Shown here in pieces: positions 1 through 11,330 of a stretch of 64,000 nt of DNA (positions are counted from its first letter, which is position 1; each line of letters starts with the position of its first letter). Below the pieces are notes generated by a model. That model made no database searches, had not been told where the DNA came from, and was given only the letters and a program-made list of their open reading frames with translations. The DNA lies in the NCBI RefSeq assembly GCF_963259705.1, contig NC_081840.1, positions 6,812,728-6,876,727 on the forward strand. Reading direction: 5' to 3'. Both the position numbers and the translations under genes were made by a program. Source of the DNA: Myotis daubentonii (taxonomy: Eukaryota > Chordata > Mammalia > Chiroptera > Vespertilionidae).

Positions 1-3000
1 GACTGTGGGCAGGAAGTCTGCAGGAACTGGGAGGGGTGGGGAGCCCCAGTTTGTAGCCACAGGGACAGGGAGGGAGCCAAGCACTGCATTCCTGGGAAAG
101 GGCCTGACTCCCCCGTGCCTCCTCCACCTCTGCCTCCTGCCCACCATCCAGCAGCCCTGCCACAGGACGCCGTGGCCATCCCCTGAGCCCAGCTACAGGC
201 CTAGTGAGGGGTGTGTCCTGGATCAGGTGCCCCATCACCAACCAGCTCCCACCCTGTTGCCCACCAGCTCTCTGGGGTCTCAATCAAGGTTTCAGAGTTA
301 AAGGTGGTTATGGGGACCGTCTGCTGCCCACCTACTGTGTGCCAGGCTGGGGGAACTCAAGGGAAAATAGGCAAGTGCTGAGTGAGGACCCTGGAGAGGG
401 AGGTAACCGGGACACCCCAACACCCGGCGGCCATCTCGCCCTGGCTGCTGCCCCGAGCATTCTCATGGGCAACAACCAGGGGCCCATAGGGTGCCGCTGT
501 GAGACTTAGAGAAAGGTGCCCCTGCCCAGGTGGGGTCCGGGCTTGCATCCCAGCTTGCCTGCCCCTCGCCGGGGCTTCTGCTCGGCACAACCACCCCAGC
601 AGCAATGCTGGTCACCACGGCTGCTGTTTTCAGTGCTCGCTGTGCGGGAAGACCTTGACATTGTCCCTAGAGAGCCAACCAGGTGTTGATTCTAACTCTT
701 CAGAGGTGACTATTGGAGCAGTTTGTCTCCCCAGCCACACCGCAAGCAACGTGGGGGCAGCCCTGTGTCTCCCAGCCGCTCACTCCCAGCACCAAGCCCA
801 CCTCTGAGCACGCGCTCAGCAAGTGTCTGCAGGATGGTCTATTTCAACCCAGAACAACTCCCCTGACCCATCTTATAAAGGGGGTGGGGAGGGGAGATGA
901 TGCGTGGCCCGAGGCCACACAGCTGGGAGTGGTGGGCTGGGTAGGAACCGGGTGCCCTTCTCTCCTCCCTCTGTGGCCCCGCCTGCTCCAGGCCGCCTGG
1001 GCCACCCGCACACATGGCAATCGCACACAGAACAGCCTCTGTGACCCAGCCTGAGCCCCCTCTCCTGACTGGGCAGCTTCCCAGCCAGCAGGAAAGAGAG
1101 GCGGCGTGGGCATAAGAAGAGCCCGAGCCGCTGCGGCTAGAGCCTTTTTCTGCCATAGATTTGTGAGGTCCCTGCTGCTCCCCGAGCCTCGCTTTTCCCT
1201 CCCACAGCCCCAGAGGTTCCACCCCGTGATGTGCAAGGTCCTTTCCTGTCTGCTAGTCTGTGATCTAGAAAGAAATGCTCAATCTGTAGCGTATGTGCCC
1301 CCACGGGGGGTTTCTGCACTCACAGCAGACATCACTAATCAATCACCAAGCCATCTTTCCCACTGGGTTCATATTGAACATCAGAATCCTTCTCAACACA
1401 GAGCATAAGGTGACCATGGATCAAAGCTAACACGTTAGATGGAAGCTCTTTCCTATGGAGACGCTGGGCCAGGTGCCCTGAGGAACAAGCCTCATACTTG
1501 CATCCAGGGGAAGCCACCCTGAGTGGAGATCTCTGGCCCACGCTGGCAAGGAAGCATCAGACTATGTTGCGTCCATGACCGCCTCCCCCGCCAGAGCGAC
1601 AGCCCCAAGACCCAGGCCAGGCCTCAAATATAGCATCAGTTTCCTTGGTGAGCACTTCTGAGCTTGTTTTGTGCCAAGTTCTCCTTAAGTCTCAGCTCGG
1701 CTCGCATCCCCTGCCGGAAGCACCCCTCGAACTTCCCCGCCAGTGCACGTTAGGGGTTCCGGGGTCCCTCCACGGTTCATGCTCCCCTTTGGTCATTCGA
1801 CAAACACGCTGTGTTGTACTTTCTGAGCGGGTAGAGCTGCCGCCCTGACTCGGGCCGAGGCCGGAGGACCTGGGGGAGCCTATGCGAGCGAACCCGCGAA
1901 TGCCCCGGCCGGTGTGCGTCACCTGCCCCTCGCTCCTTTATCAGGACCCGTGGGCCAGAAGCAGGCGCCGCCCTTGTCCTCAGTAGCTCACATTTGGGGA
2001 GGAAGAGAGACCTGTGAAAGACAGTTATACATATAATTAAAAGGCAATGCATAGGAGACTGTGTGAGAGGGGGCCTGGCAGGGGGCTCCTCTGGGTGCCC
2101 AGGAGGGTCTCCCCGAGGGTCTGATCTGTGAGCAGAGCCCTGGGGGCGGGCAGGGGCTGGCTGGGCAAAGATGGGGGGCTGCTTTGCCTCCTCCCCTCGT
2201 GAATCTTCCCAAGCACCACTTTGCAGAGGTGGGACTGGCTCCCCAGGGGAAGTGGCCCGCCACCCAGCTCTGTCACAGGGCCCTGGAGGGGAGCCCTTCT
2301 GTTCTGCCTCCAGCAGAGCTGGGTCAGGAGGCCACCGAGGAAAGCTGGCTGCCCTGGAGGCTGCCAAGGGCCCCGGCTGCCTGGACTGGTGGCCTGGCAG
2401 GTGGCCTGGTGGAGGGTGACTATAGCTCTGCAGGCGAGGATGCAGTGCCCACTCCGGCCACCTCTGGCCAGCATGTGGCTGTAGGTCAGAAGACACCTGC
2501 CCCTTCCCACCTGGGCTGCTGGGGGCCACTCTGCCTCGCCGACAGGCAGGCAGGCACGGTGAGCAGGACTGACAGCTGCCCCCACCCCTCCCCCTGCCAA
2601 ATTGTACTTAATTATAATGACAAACGATGGCAGGCGTCCACAGCCACATCCCAGAACATGACAAACACTCTGCGCCGAGCCAACAAGCGCCGCCTCCCGC
2701 ACCACAGTGTTCCTAGCAGGAGGCTCCGCGCGGGTTATCCAAGGCCACGGCACGGCCCACGTGGTTGGCCCACGCTGGACCCTGCGGGCTGGATCAGAGT
2801 GGGCGCTTCATGGCGAGGCCTGGGGCCCCGCCGTCCCCAGAGACATGGCCCTGAGCCCCCTCATTCCCCTGGTGTCCCTCTCATCACCTGCTCATTCGAG
2901 CAAAGCGTGAACACGGCAGCCCACCGGCTGCGGGGAGGGCTGCAGGGCGCTTGGCAGCCCCCCGTCTCTCTGGAGTAGCTTCCAGAATCGCAGCTCCAGC

Positions 3001-3271
3001 CCCGCCACCCACAGGAGGGCCAGCAACCCCCGAGGGGAGTCTGTGAGAACCTGGAGGCCAGAGGAGGGAGGGTGGGCAAGGCCCAGGCTGAGGGGAAAGC
3101 CAGGGGCTCCTCCCCTGACTCTGTGGGGTGTGAGCGCTCCTGGGACCACAGAGGAGGGAGGTGCTGTGTCCCCTGGGAGAAGCCCCTGGCAGAGCATTAA
3201 GGGGCAGAGGAGGGAGGGGACCTGCCCCCTTCTTTCTTATGGCAGCAGCAAGGGCTTAAAGGAACGACAGG
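1..3271. other. Intergenic, GC-rich, no gene recognised
   Basis: No open frame here resembles a known protein. Frames up to about 260 codons around 1.8-3.0 kb overlap on both strands and are low-complexity Pro/Gly/Ala/Arg, as expected from high GC. The stretch includes a MIR-like fragment (listed separately) and a short AT-rich island near 2600-2660 with TTAATTATAA-type homeodomain-like sites. Nothing else can be supported. Confidence 0.7.
790..960 (-). repeat. MIR SINE fragment (ancient)
   Basis: Read on the minus strand this carries the usual MIR order: accuracy-poor flank, then the GTGTGGCC-rich core, then the 'cccattttacag'-like 3' part. On the + strand the landmark is 'cccgaggccacacagctggga'-like sequence near 909. 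It is diverged and has no clear ends. Confidence 0.5.
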
Positions 3272-3465
3272 GCCCCCTGGCCGGGTGGCTCAGGTGATTG
3301 GAGCCTCCTCCCGTGCACTGAAATGTTGCAGGTTCAATCCCTGGCCAGAGCGCATACTGGAGGCAACCGGTCAGTGTTTCTCTCTCTCCCTCTCCCTTCC
3401 CTTCTCTCTAAAGAATTAAAAAATATATAACCTCAGGTGAGGATTTAAAAAAAAAACAACCACAA
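3272..3465 (+). mobile_element. Ves SINE
   Basis: A tRNA-derived head (ggcCGGGTGGCTCAGG-like A box, GGTTCAATCCC-like B box) is followed by the CTCTCTCCCTCTCCCTT pyrimidine block and an A-rich tail. Imperfect flanking repeats (AACGACAGGG before, AATGACAGGG after) look like a target duplication. Such SINEs are transcribed by Pol III and moved by L1 machinery; this family is characteristic of vesper bats. Confidence 0.85.
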
Positions 3466-4335
3466 AGAATGACAGGGCAAGTGCTCCGTGAGGGCCATGC
3501 CACTGAGCTCGCATCCCGGAGTCTGCCGTGAAGGGCGTGGTGCCTGGGTGCCCAGGGAAGAGAGGGTAGGGCAGTGGCGCTGACTGCCCCTGAGACTGAG
3601 AAGAGCCCCTGGGCTGCAGGATGTGGGACCATGCCCCTTGGTCCCAGCGGGAGACCACTGCCCACGTAAGTCCGTGATGTAGGGAGAGCCTAGTGAAGGG
3701 AGGCTTACGAAGTCGGGGGCAGGCGGGGAGCAGGGACTGCAGAGTCTCCTGGGAAAGGAACAGCAGAAAGAGTTATGCAACATGCACCTTCCGTCCCCCT
3801 ACCCCCACCCGGCCCGAGGAAGCAAGGGGAGGTGTTCCTGGAACCCGGAGCCAGAAAGTGGAGTTGGTTGGAGAAGATTCCAGAAGCAGTGGGGCCCTTT
3901 GCTCGGGGCACAGGCAGACCCCAGCGCCCTGGCTGGGAAGGAGCCAGAAAACCAGTGCCCAGTTCTCCTGCCCTCCACTTCCTACTGGTACTTCCTACGG
4001 GCCAGCCACGTGGAAGCCCGAGGGAGACAGAACACCCCCCTCAACAGGGCTCATCCAGATGTACCTCCTGGGCACAGAGCAGGTGAGGGTGGGCCCAGAG
4101 CTGGTGCGCCCGGGCAACCACAGGAAAGCAGAGGGAAGAGCCTGCTGCCAAAGGAGTCCGGGGGGGGGGGGGGGGCTATGTGACAAATGCAGACGACTCT
4201 TCCAATCAATTCCTTCACAAAGGACCTGAGCCAGAGCAAAAGCTGGGGTGGGGGTGGGGGGGGCAATACTGGGGGAAGGTTAGCTTTGTTTTCTAAGATC
4301 TTCAAGTAAATCCCTGGGTGCAGAAATACAGTATG
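3466..4335. other. Intergenic, with a 16-G run
   Basis: No gene recognised. The stretch has a homopolymer of about 16 G at 4160-4175 and another G-rich stretch at 4244-4263. The open frames are GC-driven and overlap on both strands. Confidence 0.6.
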
Positions 4336-4857
4336 GGTGGGGATGAGGAGGGTGAGGAAGAGGAGGGTGAGGAAGAGGAGGGTGAGGAAGAGGGGGGTGG
4401 GGATGAGGAGGGTGAGGAAGAGGAGGGTGAGGAAGAGGAGGGTGAGGAAGAGGAGGGTGAGGAAGAGGGGGGTGAGGAAGAGGAGGGTGAGGATGAGGAG
4501 GGTGAGGAAGAGGAGGGTGAGGAAGAGGAGGGTGAGGAAGAGGGGGTGAGGAAGAGGAGGGTGAGGATGAGGAGGGTGAGGAAGAGGAGGGTGAGGAAGA
4601 GGAGGGTGAGGATGAAGAGGGTGAGGAAGAGGAGGGTGAGGAAGAAGAGGGTGAGGAAGAGGAGGGTGAGGAAGAGGAGAGTGAGGATGAAGAGGGTGAG
4701 GAAGAGGAGGGTGAGGAAGAGGAGGGTGAGGATGAAGAGGGTGAGGAAGAGGAGGGTGAGGAAGAGGAGGGTGAGGAAGAGGAGGGTGAGGATGAAGAGG
4801 GTGAGGAAGAGGAGGGTGAGGAAGAGGAGCGTGAGAAAGAGGAGCGTGAGGATGAGG
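4336..4857. repeat. 15-bp polypurine minisatellite
   Basis: About 34 units of GAGGAAGAGGAGGGT, with GAGGATGAGGAGGGT and GAGGATGAAGAGGGT variants, give some 520 bp of near-pure purine on the + strand. One unit near 4539-4552 is 14 bp long, so the forward frame switches there from a Glu/Gly-rich to an Arg/Lys/Val-rich product. From about 4560 on, the 'GATGAA' variant recurs every few units, suggesting higher-order amplification. Long mirror-like purine tracts of this kind can form triplex DNA. The frames on either strand are repeat artefacts, not genes. Confidence 0.95.
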
Positions 4858-6439
4858 ACACAGCTGAAATATGTGGACAGGTGGCGAATGAAGGACTGTG
4901 AACCAGTATAGGTGATCCCTGTCTGGGTGGGGCATGGGGCCTGGGCGTAGATATTTGGGGTGCAGGTGCTCAGAGGCCGAAGGAGCTGGGAGTTGGTGGG
5001 TACAGCTGTGCCCTGGGATGGTTGAAATGAATGCTGGGAAGGGTCATGGGAGCCACGAAGTCGAGGATTGAGGGTCAGGGTGGTGCCTGGGCACCCATGG
5101 GGATGTGACAACTTAAGTGGCAGCCAGCCGTGGGGTGGGAGGAATGACTCAGGAAGGTTTCAGAGATTGAGGGGCCGGTGAGGTACAGACAGATACCTGG
5201 GGGGGAAGAGGAGGGGCCAGGTCTGCCTCAGCCAGAGAAGGGGCGGAGGAGGTGGGGCTATGGGGCAGGCGCCCCCGGGCGCCCTGGGCATCATCAGCCT
5301 ATTGCACAGATGGGGAGACTGAGGCCCAGAGTGGGGTGCCCACCCCCACCACCTAGACCTGCAGGATCCAGAAATGTCTCTCTGAGATTTTGTACCCCCA
5401 CCTAGATCAATTCTGCTCCTTTTAGGGGTGGTGGATGGAGTCTGTGGGGGCTGGTGGTCCACCGATGACCCATGGAAACCAAGGCCACAGGGTCCCAGGG
5501 GCTGGGAAGTGGGAGGCGTGTGCAGCTGGGACACGTCTGTGTGGAGGTGAGTGGATTTGCTCACCGCTGACCGTGCAGGTAATTATGATAGCCACGGTGA
5601 CAGGTGCCCACGGGGAGGACAGGAGGCAATGGTGTCTCCAGACAGTGTGGGCACCACGGAGGGGGGCTTGGGGACACAGGGTGGGCTGCTAGGGGCTGTC
5701 TGCAGAGGGAATTTGGTGGATCTGGGGTGCAGGGTGATATGGGGCGCATCGGCAGCGCGCATGTGAGCCTGTGTGTGGGAGGAGGGGAGGCTGTGGGTGG
5801 GTGGGAGCTAATTAGCTGGAGCCTGGTCTCCGTGCAGCGCCTGGACTGGAGCCCGTGTCTGCCAGCCTCATCTCAGCCCGCACCAGCCCCCCTCAGGCTT
5901 CCTGTGGCTCCCCATCTGCCCCAGAACCCCCCAGCCGTCCCCCAGGCAGTGTGACCAGCGTCCTCCCAGTGCTGTCCACGGGGTCAGGGCACAGAGGGCC
6001 ACTGGGAAGGGGGAAGGAAGCTTCTGTGTTTTCTCTGGCCCCTGGAGGTGGGGGCACAGGCCACGGGACTCCTGACCCAGCCCAGGAAGGTCCCCCCCAG
6101 CAGCCCAGTCCAGGGGGGCTGGCACTAGCACGTGTCATAGAGCAGAACGTGTTCCCCAGGCACCCCCCACCCCCCGGGACTCTGACTCGGGCTCTTCTGG
6201 GTCTCCCACTCCTGGGCTCGCCTGGCGCAGTGACCGGCTCTCTGCCTCCTGGTGGGCCCCTGGCTTCTCAGAGGTCATGCATTCAGCAGCCCTGCCATCA
6301 GCCCGGACCAGCCCCACAGGAGAGCCCAACCTACAGAACGGCAAACACAGTCTTTTACGAAACCCAGGAAAGGAAAACCAAGATGGAAGGAGATGGGACA
6401 GCCCCAGAGTCCAGGACAGTGGCAAGAAGGCTACTGTCG
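4858..6439. other. Intergenic, GC-rich, with a MIR fragment
   Basis: No gene recognised. A minus-strand MIR 3' part is visible around 5285-5345 ('gatggggagactgaggccca'-type sequence). The rest is unique GC-rich DNA. Confidence 0.6.
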
Positions 6440-6636
6440 CCCGGCTGGTGTTGCTCAGTGGTTGAGCATCAACCCAGGCACTGGGAGGTCACTGGTTCAA
6501 TTCCCAGTCGGGGCATATGCCCGGGTTGTAGGCTCCATCCCCAGTGGGGGACATCCAATCAATGGTCCTCTCTCAGTGATGTTTCTATCTCTCTCTCCCT
6601 CTCCCTTCCTCTAAATACATACATACATTTTTTTTA
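6440..6636 (+). mobile_element. Ves SINE with target duplication
   Basis: The tRNA-like head has a GGTTCAATTCCC B box, followed by 'gatgtttctatctctctctccctctccc' type tail sequence and an ACAT-rich, T-rich end. It is flanked by AAGGCTACTGTCG (6427-6439) and AAGGCCACTGTCG (6637-6649), a 13-bp target duplication with one mismatch, which fixes both ends. Confidence 0.92.
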
Positions 6637-7034
6637 AAGGCCACTGTCGGGAGTTGGGTGGGGACCAAGCCAGGGAGCAGGTGGGACAAAGGGCACAGAC
6701 CTGAGAGGAGCGCCTCCCGGGGTCTGAGGCTCAGAGCCGATGCAGCAAACTGTCCGGGACAGGGCTGAGAGCCACGGCCCTGGTCATTCTGCAAAGCGCT
6801 GCGGACTGGGAACAATGGTGAGGCCCCGCAGGAGCCGGCCACGGAGCTCCACCCGAGGGAAGCTCTGGCAGCATCCGGAGGGCGGGTGTTGTATGGACAC
6901 TGGTCTCCGCCCAGGCCCCGCTCCTCGGGGCTACAGGCACCTGAAAGTTCTAACAGGTAACTTCCTTCCGATGATGAAAGTAAGGCATGCCCATCGCGTG
7001 GGGACCGCTGGAGAGAAAGGCGGATGGCCTAGGC
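6637..7034. other. Intergenic, nothing recognised
   Basis: Unique GC-rich sequence between the Ves SINE and the hAT element. I see no gene or repeat signature in it. Confidence 0.6.
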
Positions 7035-7260
7035 CAGTGGTCGGCAAACCGCGGCTTGGCAAACCGCGGCTCACGAGCCACATGCGGCTCTTTGGCCCCT
7101 TGAGTGTGGCTCTTCCACAAAATACCGACTTCTGCGCATGGGCCACGAAGTTTCAATCGCACTTTACGTGCGTGCCCGCATGTGGTATTTTGTGGAAGAG
7201 CCACACTCAAGGGGCCAAAGAGCCGCATGTGGCTCACGAGCCGCGGTTTGCCAACCATGG
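7035..7260. mobile_element. Non-autonomous hAT MITE, near-palindromic
   Basis: It begins CAGTGGTCGGCAAACC and ends with the inverted counterpart GGTTTGCCAACCATG. The arms are long: 'ggctctttggccccttgag' near 7085 is mirrored as its reverse complement near 7207, so most of the element folds back on itself. Flanking 8-mers GCCTAGGC (7027-7034) and CCCTAGGC (7261-7268) match at 7 of 8 positions, the hAT target-duplication length. No transposase is encoded. A short internal direct repeat of GGCAAACCGCGGCT at the left end is an extra oddity. Confidence 0.9.
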
Positions 7261-7559
7261 CCCTAGGCAGACTGCAGGCCGAGAGCCTCCGACAGCGCTT
7301 TCCGGGGACTGCTGGAGACCTGCTCAGCTCCCCTCCTGCTGGGAGCAGCCGGCCCAGAGGGCTGTGCGGACACCTGCTCAGAAAGGGCCTCCAGCATCCC
7401 CTCATCCACACCTTCCTCAGCAAACACTGAATCAGCTCCTGGGTGCCAGCCCCTGAATGCCAGGCCACAGGAGGCGGCCGGAGAGTGGAAGGCCTGGGGT
7501 GGTGACACCAGGTCCTGATCTCCAGAGCCTGGGAGTGTTCCCGCATAGGGCAGTCTCGC

Positions 7560-7890
7560 AGGATGTCATCAAGTCCAGGACCTTAAGATGAGGGATGGCC
7601 CCGGATGGTTTGGGTGGACCCTAAGTGCCGTCACTCATGTCCCTATCAGAGAGGCAGAAGCGTAGACAGAGGAGAAAGAGATTGAAGACAGAAGCAGAGG
7701 TGGAAGGGATGCAGCCACAAGGTCACGGCTGCCGCCAGAAACTGCCAGAGGCCAGGGGCTGATGCTGCAACACAGCCGCTGGAGGGCGCCCAGCCCAACC
7801 ACACCTGCATGTCAGTCCCTCCAGACTGCAAGAGAGTACATTTCCGTCATTGTAAGCCATTAAGTCTGAGGCCATCTGTACAGCGTCCGT
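7560..7890 (+). repeat. Old LTR-type repeat, MaLR-like
   Basis: The sequence resembles the widespread mammalian LTRs with 'gtcctatcagagaggcagaag' in the middle and 'gtaagccattaagtctg' towards the 3' end. It is strongly diverged. Exact subfamily and ends are not resolvable by eye. Confidence 0.45.
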
Positions 7891-8700
7891 AAGAGCCGGG
7901 GTTCTTCAGAGACACAGAGCCAATAGGATGGAGAGAGAAAGAGAGGTTGGCTCACATGATTATGGAACAGGCCAGGCCCAGGATCTGCAGGGTGACTCAG
8001 CCACCTGGAGGTCCCAGGGAGCGGACGGTGTAATTTTCATCTCTCTCAATCCGTTCGGGCTGCTATAACAAAATATCACAGACTGGGTGGCTTATAAACA
8101 ACAGACATTGATTTCTCACAGTTCTCAAGGCTGAGAGTCTGGGGTCACAGTGCCATGGTCGAGCGAGAACTTGCTGTGTCCTCACATGGCAGAAGGGGAA
8201 AGGAGCTCTTTGGTCTCTTCCATAAGGGCACTAATCCCATTCGTAAGGGCCCCACCTTCAGGACATGTTCACCTCCCAATGACCCCACCTCCTAATACCA
8301 TCACCTCGGGGGTTAGGTTTCACAATGTGGATTTTAGGTCTGAAGGCCTGAGACCCAGGAGCGGTGATGGGTTCAAAGGCTGGGAGCCCCAAGGCCCAGG
8401 AAGAGCTGATGTTTCTGTTCAAGTCCAAAGGCAGGGAAGAGCCTTTGGAATGTTCCCGTTCAAAGGCAGTCATGTGAGAAGAATTCCTTTACCTAGAGGA
8501 GTGTCAGCCTTGCTATTCTCTTCTGGCCTTCGCCTGATTGGATGAGGCCCACCCATCATCTGAAGAGCAAATCTGCTCTACTTAGTCTACTGATTTAAAT
8601 GTTAACCTCCTCAAAACACACCCTCACAGACACACCCAGAATATCTGAGCACCTCAAAGCCCAGTCACATTGACACCTAAATTAACCATCACAGCAGCCA
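7891..8700 (-). repeat. Old interspersed repeat interrupted by another
   Basis: The left part (7891-8035, 'cagagacacagagccaatagg', 'ttggctcacatgattatgg') and right part (8336-8700, 'gattggatgaggcccaccca', 'cacctaaattaaccatcaca') are the two halves of one familiar LTR-like repeat. They are separated by the insertion listed next. The same family recurs near 40245-40935. Confidence 0.55.
8036..8335 (-). repeat. MLT1/MaLR-type LTR nested in an older repeat
   Basis: On the minus strand this reads as a MaLR-type LTR. On the + strand its landmarks are 'gttcgggctgctataacaaa', 'gactgggtggcttataaaca', 'tcctcacatggcagaagg' and 'cctaataccatcacctcggg'. It splits the flanking repeat, so it inserted later. 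It carries no coding capacity. Confidence 0.65.
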
Positions 8701-10384
8701 CAGGAAGCTAACACAGGCCTGGCGCGTCAGGGTAAGGAGCTCCGTCTTTGTCCTGAGGGCAATAGGGAGCCACAGAAGACTGTGGAGGGAGGGAAGCATG
8801 AAGGCCTGATTGTACATCAGGAAGATCGGGTGCTGTGGCTGGAAGGGGAGACAGGGGAGGAGGTACAGAGCATGGCTGCGGGGATGGAGAGGAGTGGGGT
8901 ATATTTAGGAGGGAAGTGAGCAGGTCCAGGTGGTGAAAGACACAAGTGGAGGGGACGTGCAGGTTCCTGAAGCAGACCTGGGCAGAAGGCAGTGGAATCT
9001 CAGGCTCTGCTTAGCAGGGTGTGACCGGGGTGTCACGGTGTTTGCCACCTCTGCCCCACATCTTCACAGACACCATCGTTGGGTGTTCTACCAGAGGAGG
9101 GGCAGGGCTGCCCTGGCTGCCCGGGCCCTGCCCTACCCTGGATGGCAAGCCCTGTGGGGGTGATCCCAGCTCCAGCCCAGCTCATGGCTCTGCGAACCTT
9201 CGGGGGGCGGGGAGTGTGAAAAGCATCTTTTTTGCTGAAGAAAAGAGAAAACCTCGCCTCACCTCAGCTGCAGGAAGCTCATTTTCTCTTCTAAATGGGA
9301 CATAATCAAATTCAGCCCCAGCGCCTCATTTCCAGGCAACTTTATTCATTGTTATTTTTATTCCAAGAATTCCTTGGCATTTTCTGGGAAACACTGAAGT
9401 GTTTTATAGCTGCCTAAGTACCTACATACCCTGTTCGGAGTGAAACCCAGGAGCCAGCAGCCAGAGCCTGGGAGGACACATGAGGTCAGCAGGCCCAGCT
9501 GGGGGCACTGCACACAGGCTGGCTTGGGGGCCCTAGGCTCTCCTGGCGGGGTGACCCTTCTAAAAGGCTGGGGGTCTGGGTCGATGGGGACAACATCAGG
9601 CAGAAGGGTCATTCCTGGGATGCTGAAGGTGAAGGGTCGACAAGCCAAGGGAATTGGCTCTCTCAGGGCCTCATGCTCTGCTGTGACACAGGGATCCAGG
9701 GACCTGAGGGGGGTGGTGCTATGTCTGTAGCCATCTCCCCATTACGCTGGGGTTTGTGGTCCACTGGCCACCCCAGCACCCAGAAAGGACTAGAATCACC
9801 GGGCCTGTACCACATCTTCTTAGTGGCCAAACGAGAGGTCGCCTTGCACCCAAGGGCACCCCCAAGAGCTGGACAGGGTCTGCATCTCCTCTGGGTCCAG
9901 CGCCAGGACCTGGGCAGCGGGGGAGGGCCGGGATGAGCAGGCAGAAGCGAGGGCAGCTGGAGACCAACGAGGAGGCCACCACCAGGGAGGCCTGGGCTGG
10001 GGACTGGGGACTGGGGACAGGACAGACAGGTCAGATGACACACAGGTGCAGTCCAGGTTTGAGGCCGGCAGTGGGCGGCTGGAGTGGAATAGAGACTGGG
10101 TGATAGGGGCTGTCAATCTAGGGGGAATTTGGTGGAAACTTGAGGTGTGTTGGGGGACAAGGGGGGTTCAGGACGATGGAGTCAGGAGAGAGTTTGGGGC
10201 ATGAGGTTAGACTGTCCTGAGGCGGCTGCCTGGCCACTCTGAGTTTGTTGTCACCCTCCGCCCCTCCGCCCCTGTTCCCACAGGAGGGCTGCCCCGCTCT
10301 TGGGACTATTTTAAGCTTCTCCAGGTAACCTCAGTCCCGTCCCACGTGGCTACCATGTCCCTCCTGGGTCCTGTGAGAATTTGT
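8701..10384. other. Intergenic, with one AT-rich unique block
   Basis: No gene recognised. A diverged dispersed repeat is suspected at 8740-8840 ('cctgagggcaatagggagcc'). At 9285-9425 the base composition turns AT-rich and non-repetitive, unlike its surroundings; see findings. Confidence 0.55.
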
Positions 10385-10556
10385 GAGCGTTTCAGGAGAT
10401 ATGGTTTCCATTCGCGCTGCTTAAATCATTAAACAGCTCTTTTGTAAGAGCCATCTGACATTTAGGAAGTCCTTTGATGTCTTTCAAAGGCTTTTTAATA
10501 AGTGTTTCTAATCCTTTTCTCTTAAAAACAGGAAGTTCACTTCGCCAATGGTAAAC
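10385..10556. other. AT-rich unique block, possible conserved noncoding element
   Basis: About 170 bp with low CpG and no repeat signature lies in GC-rich surroundings. It holds several TTAAT/ATTAA motifs and a short palindrome (GCTCTTTTGTAAGAGC, about 10436-10451). This texture is typical of conserved vertebrate enhancers, but conservation cannot be judged from one genome. Confidence 0.3.
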
Positions 10557-11079
10557 ACCAGAAGGTCGGAGTGTGGTTGGTTGGCGCTGCAGAAGCCACA
10601 GGCTCCCGGTGGCTACCAAACCCGGCCAGTGAGCTCTGAGGACAGAGCCACACACCCACACAGGGGTGACCCCTCCCCATGCCGGGCCAGGCTTTTCCGG
10701 GGACCCTCCTCAGGGAATGCCCCCTCCCCCCGCTGTCCAAGCAGAACCCCAGGAGCCATCCTCAGTGTGGGCCCTTCCTCGGCCCATCCCCTGCTGCTGC
10801 CCCTCCTGCTCTCGAGATGGGACTCCCCACTCCCCTGCAGAAACCCTCCCTGGCTGCCCGCTCTGTTCCCCAATCTTCACTTACCTGGGGGTGGGGGGCA
10901 CAAGACTGGGCTGGGCCCATCTGTCGCCCCGTCTCCTCACCCATCACTCCCTTGTCCGACCACACTAAACAGCCTGAGAGTCCACAATTACTCCATCTCC
11001 TCGCACACGCTGTCCTCCACCCCCCCCTCCCCCCACCCCCCCCGCCCGCCGCCACTGCTGGAAAAGATTGCCTCCAGTT
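10557..11079. other. Intergenic, C-rich
   Basis: No gene recognised. There are C-rich runs near 11020-11045. Frames of 150-230 codons here are Pro-rich, overlap on both strands and are judged spurious. Confidence 0.6.
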
Positions 11080-11330
11080 TGCCACACCACGAATTCCTAC
11101 CCATCCCTCAGTGCCCTTCCGCTCTGAAGCCTTTCCCGGCTCCCTGAGCGTCCTTCCTCCTCGGATCCCAGAGCCTGTGTGTCCTGCTTCGAGCCCCCTT
11201 GATGCTCCCAGCACACACGGCATGTTATTGCAAAACTATCGATGCGTTCATCGTTCCACTGGACGCGGGCTGTTGTCTATTTACTTCTGCCTCAGGGCCA
11301 GGCGCACAGTAGCCCCTCAGCTAGCAGATT
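11080..11330 (+). repeat. L2 LINE 3' fragment (ancient)
   Basis: The sequence runs through a diverged L2-like 3' end: 'tctgaagcctttcccggctc', then 'ttctgcctcagggccaggcg', then 'cacagtagcccctcag'. No reverse transcriptase frame survives. Confidence 0.45.

Noticed and set aside
4051..4935. Repetitive Pro/His/Leu frame and Glu/Gly frame across the minisatellite
   Set aside because: These are open in several phases only because the 15-bp unit lacks stops; there is no promoter or homology. They are not silk-like or acidic-protein genes.
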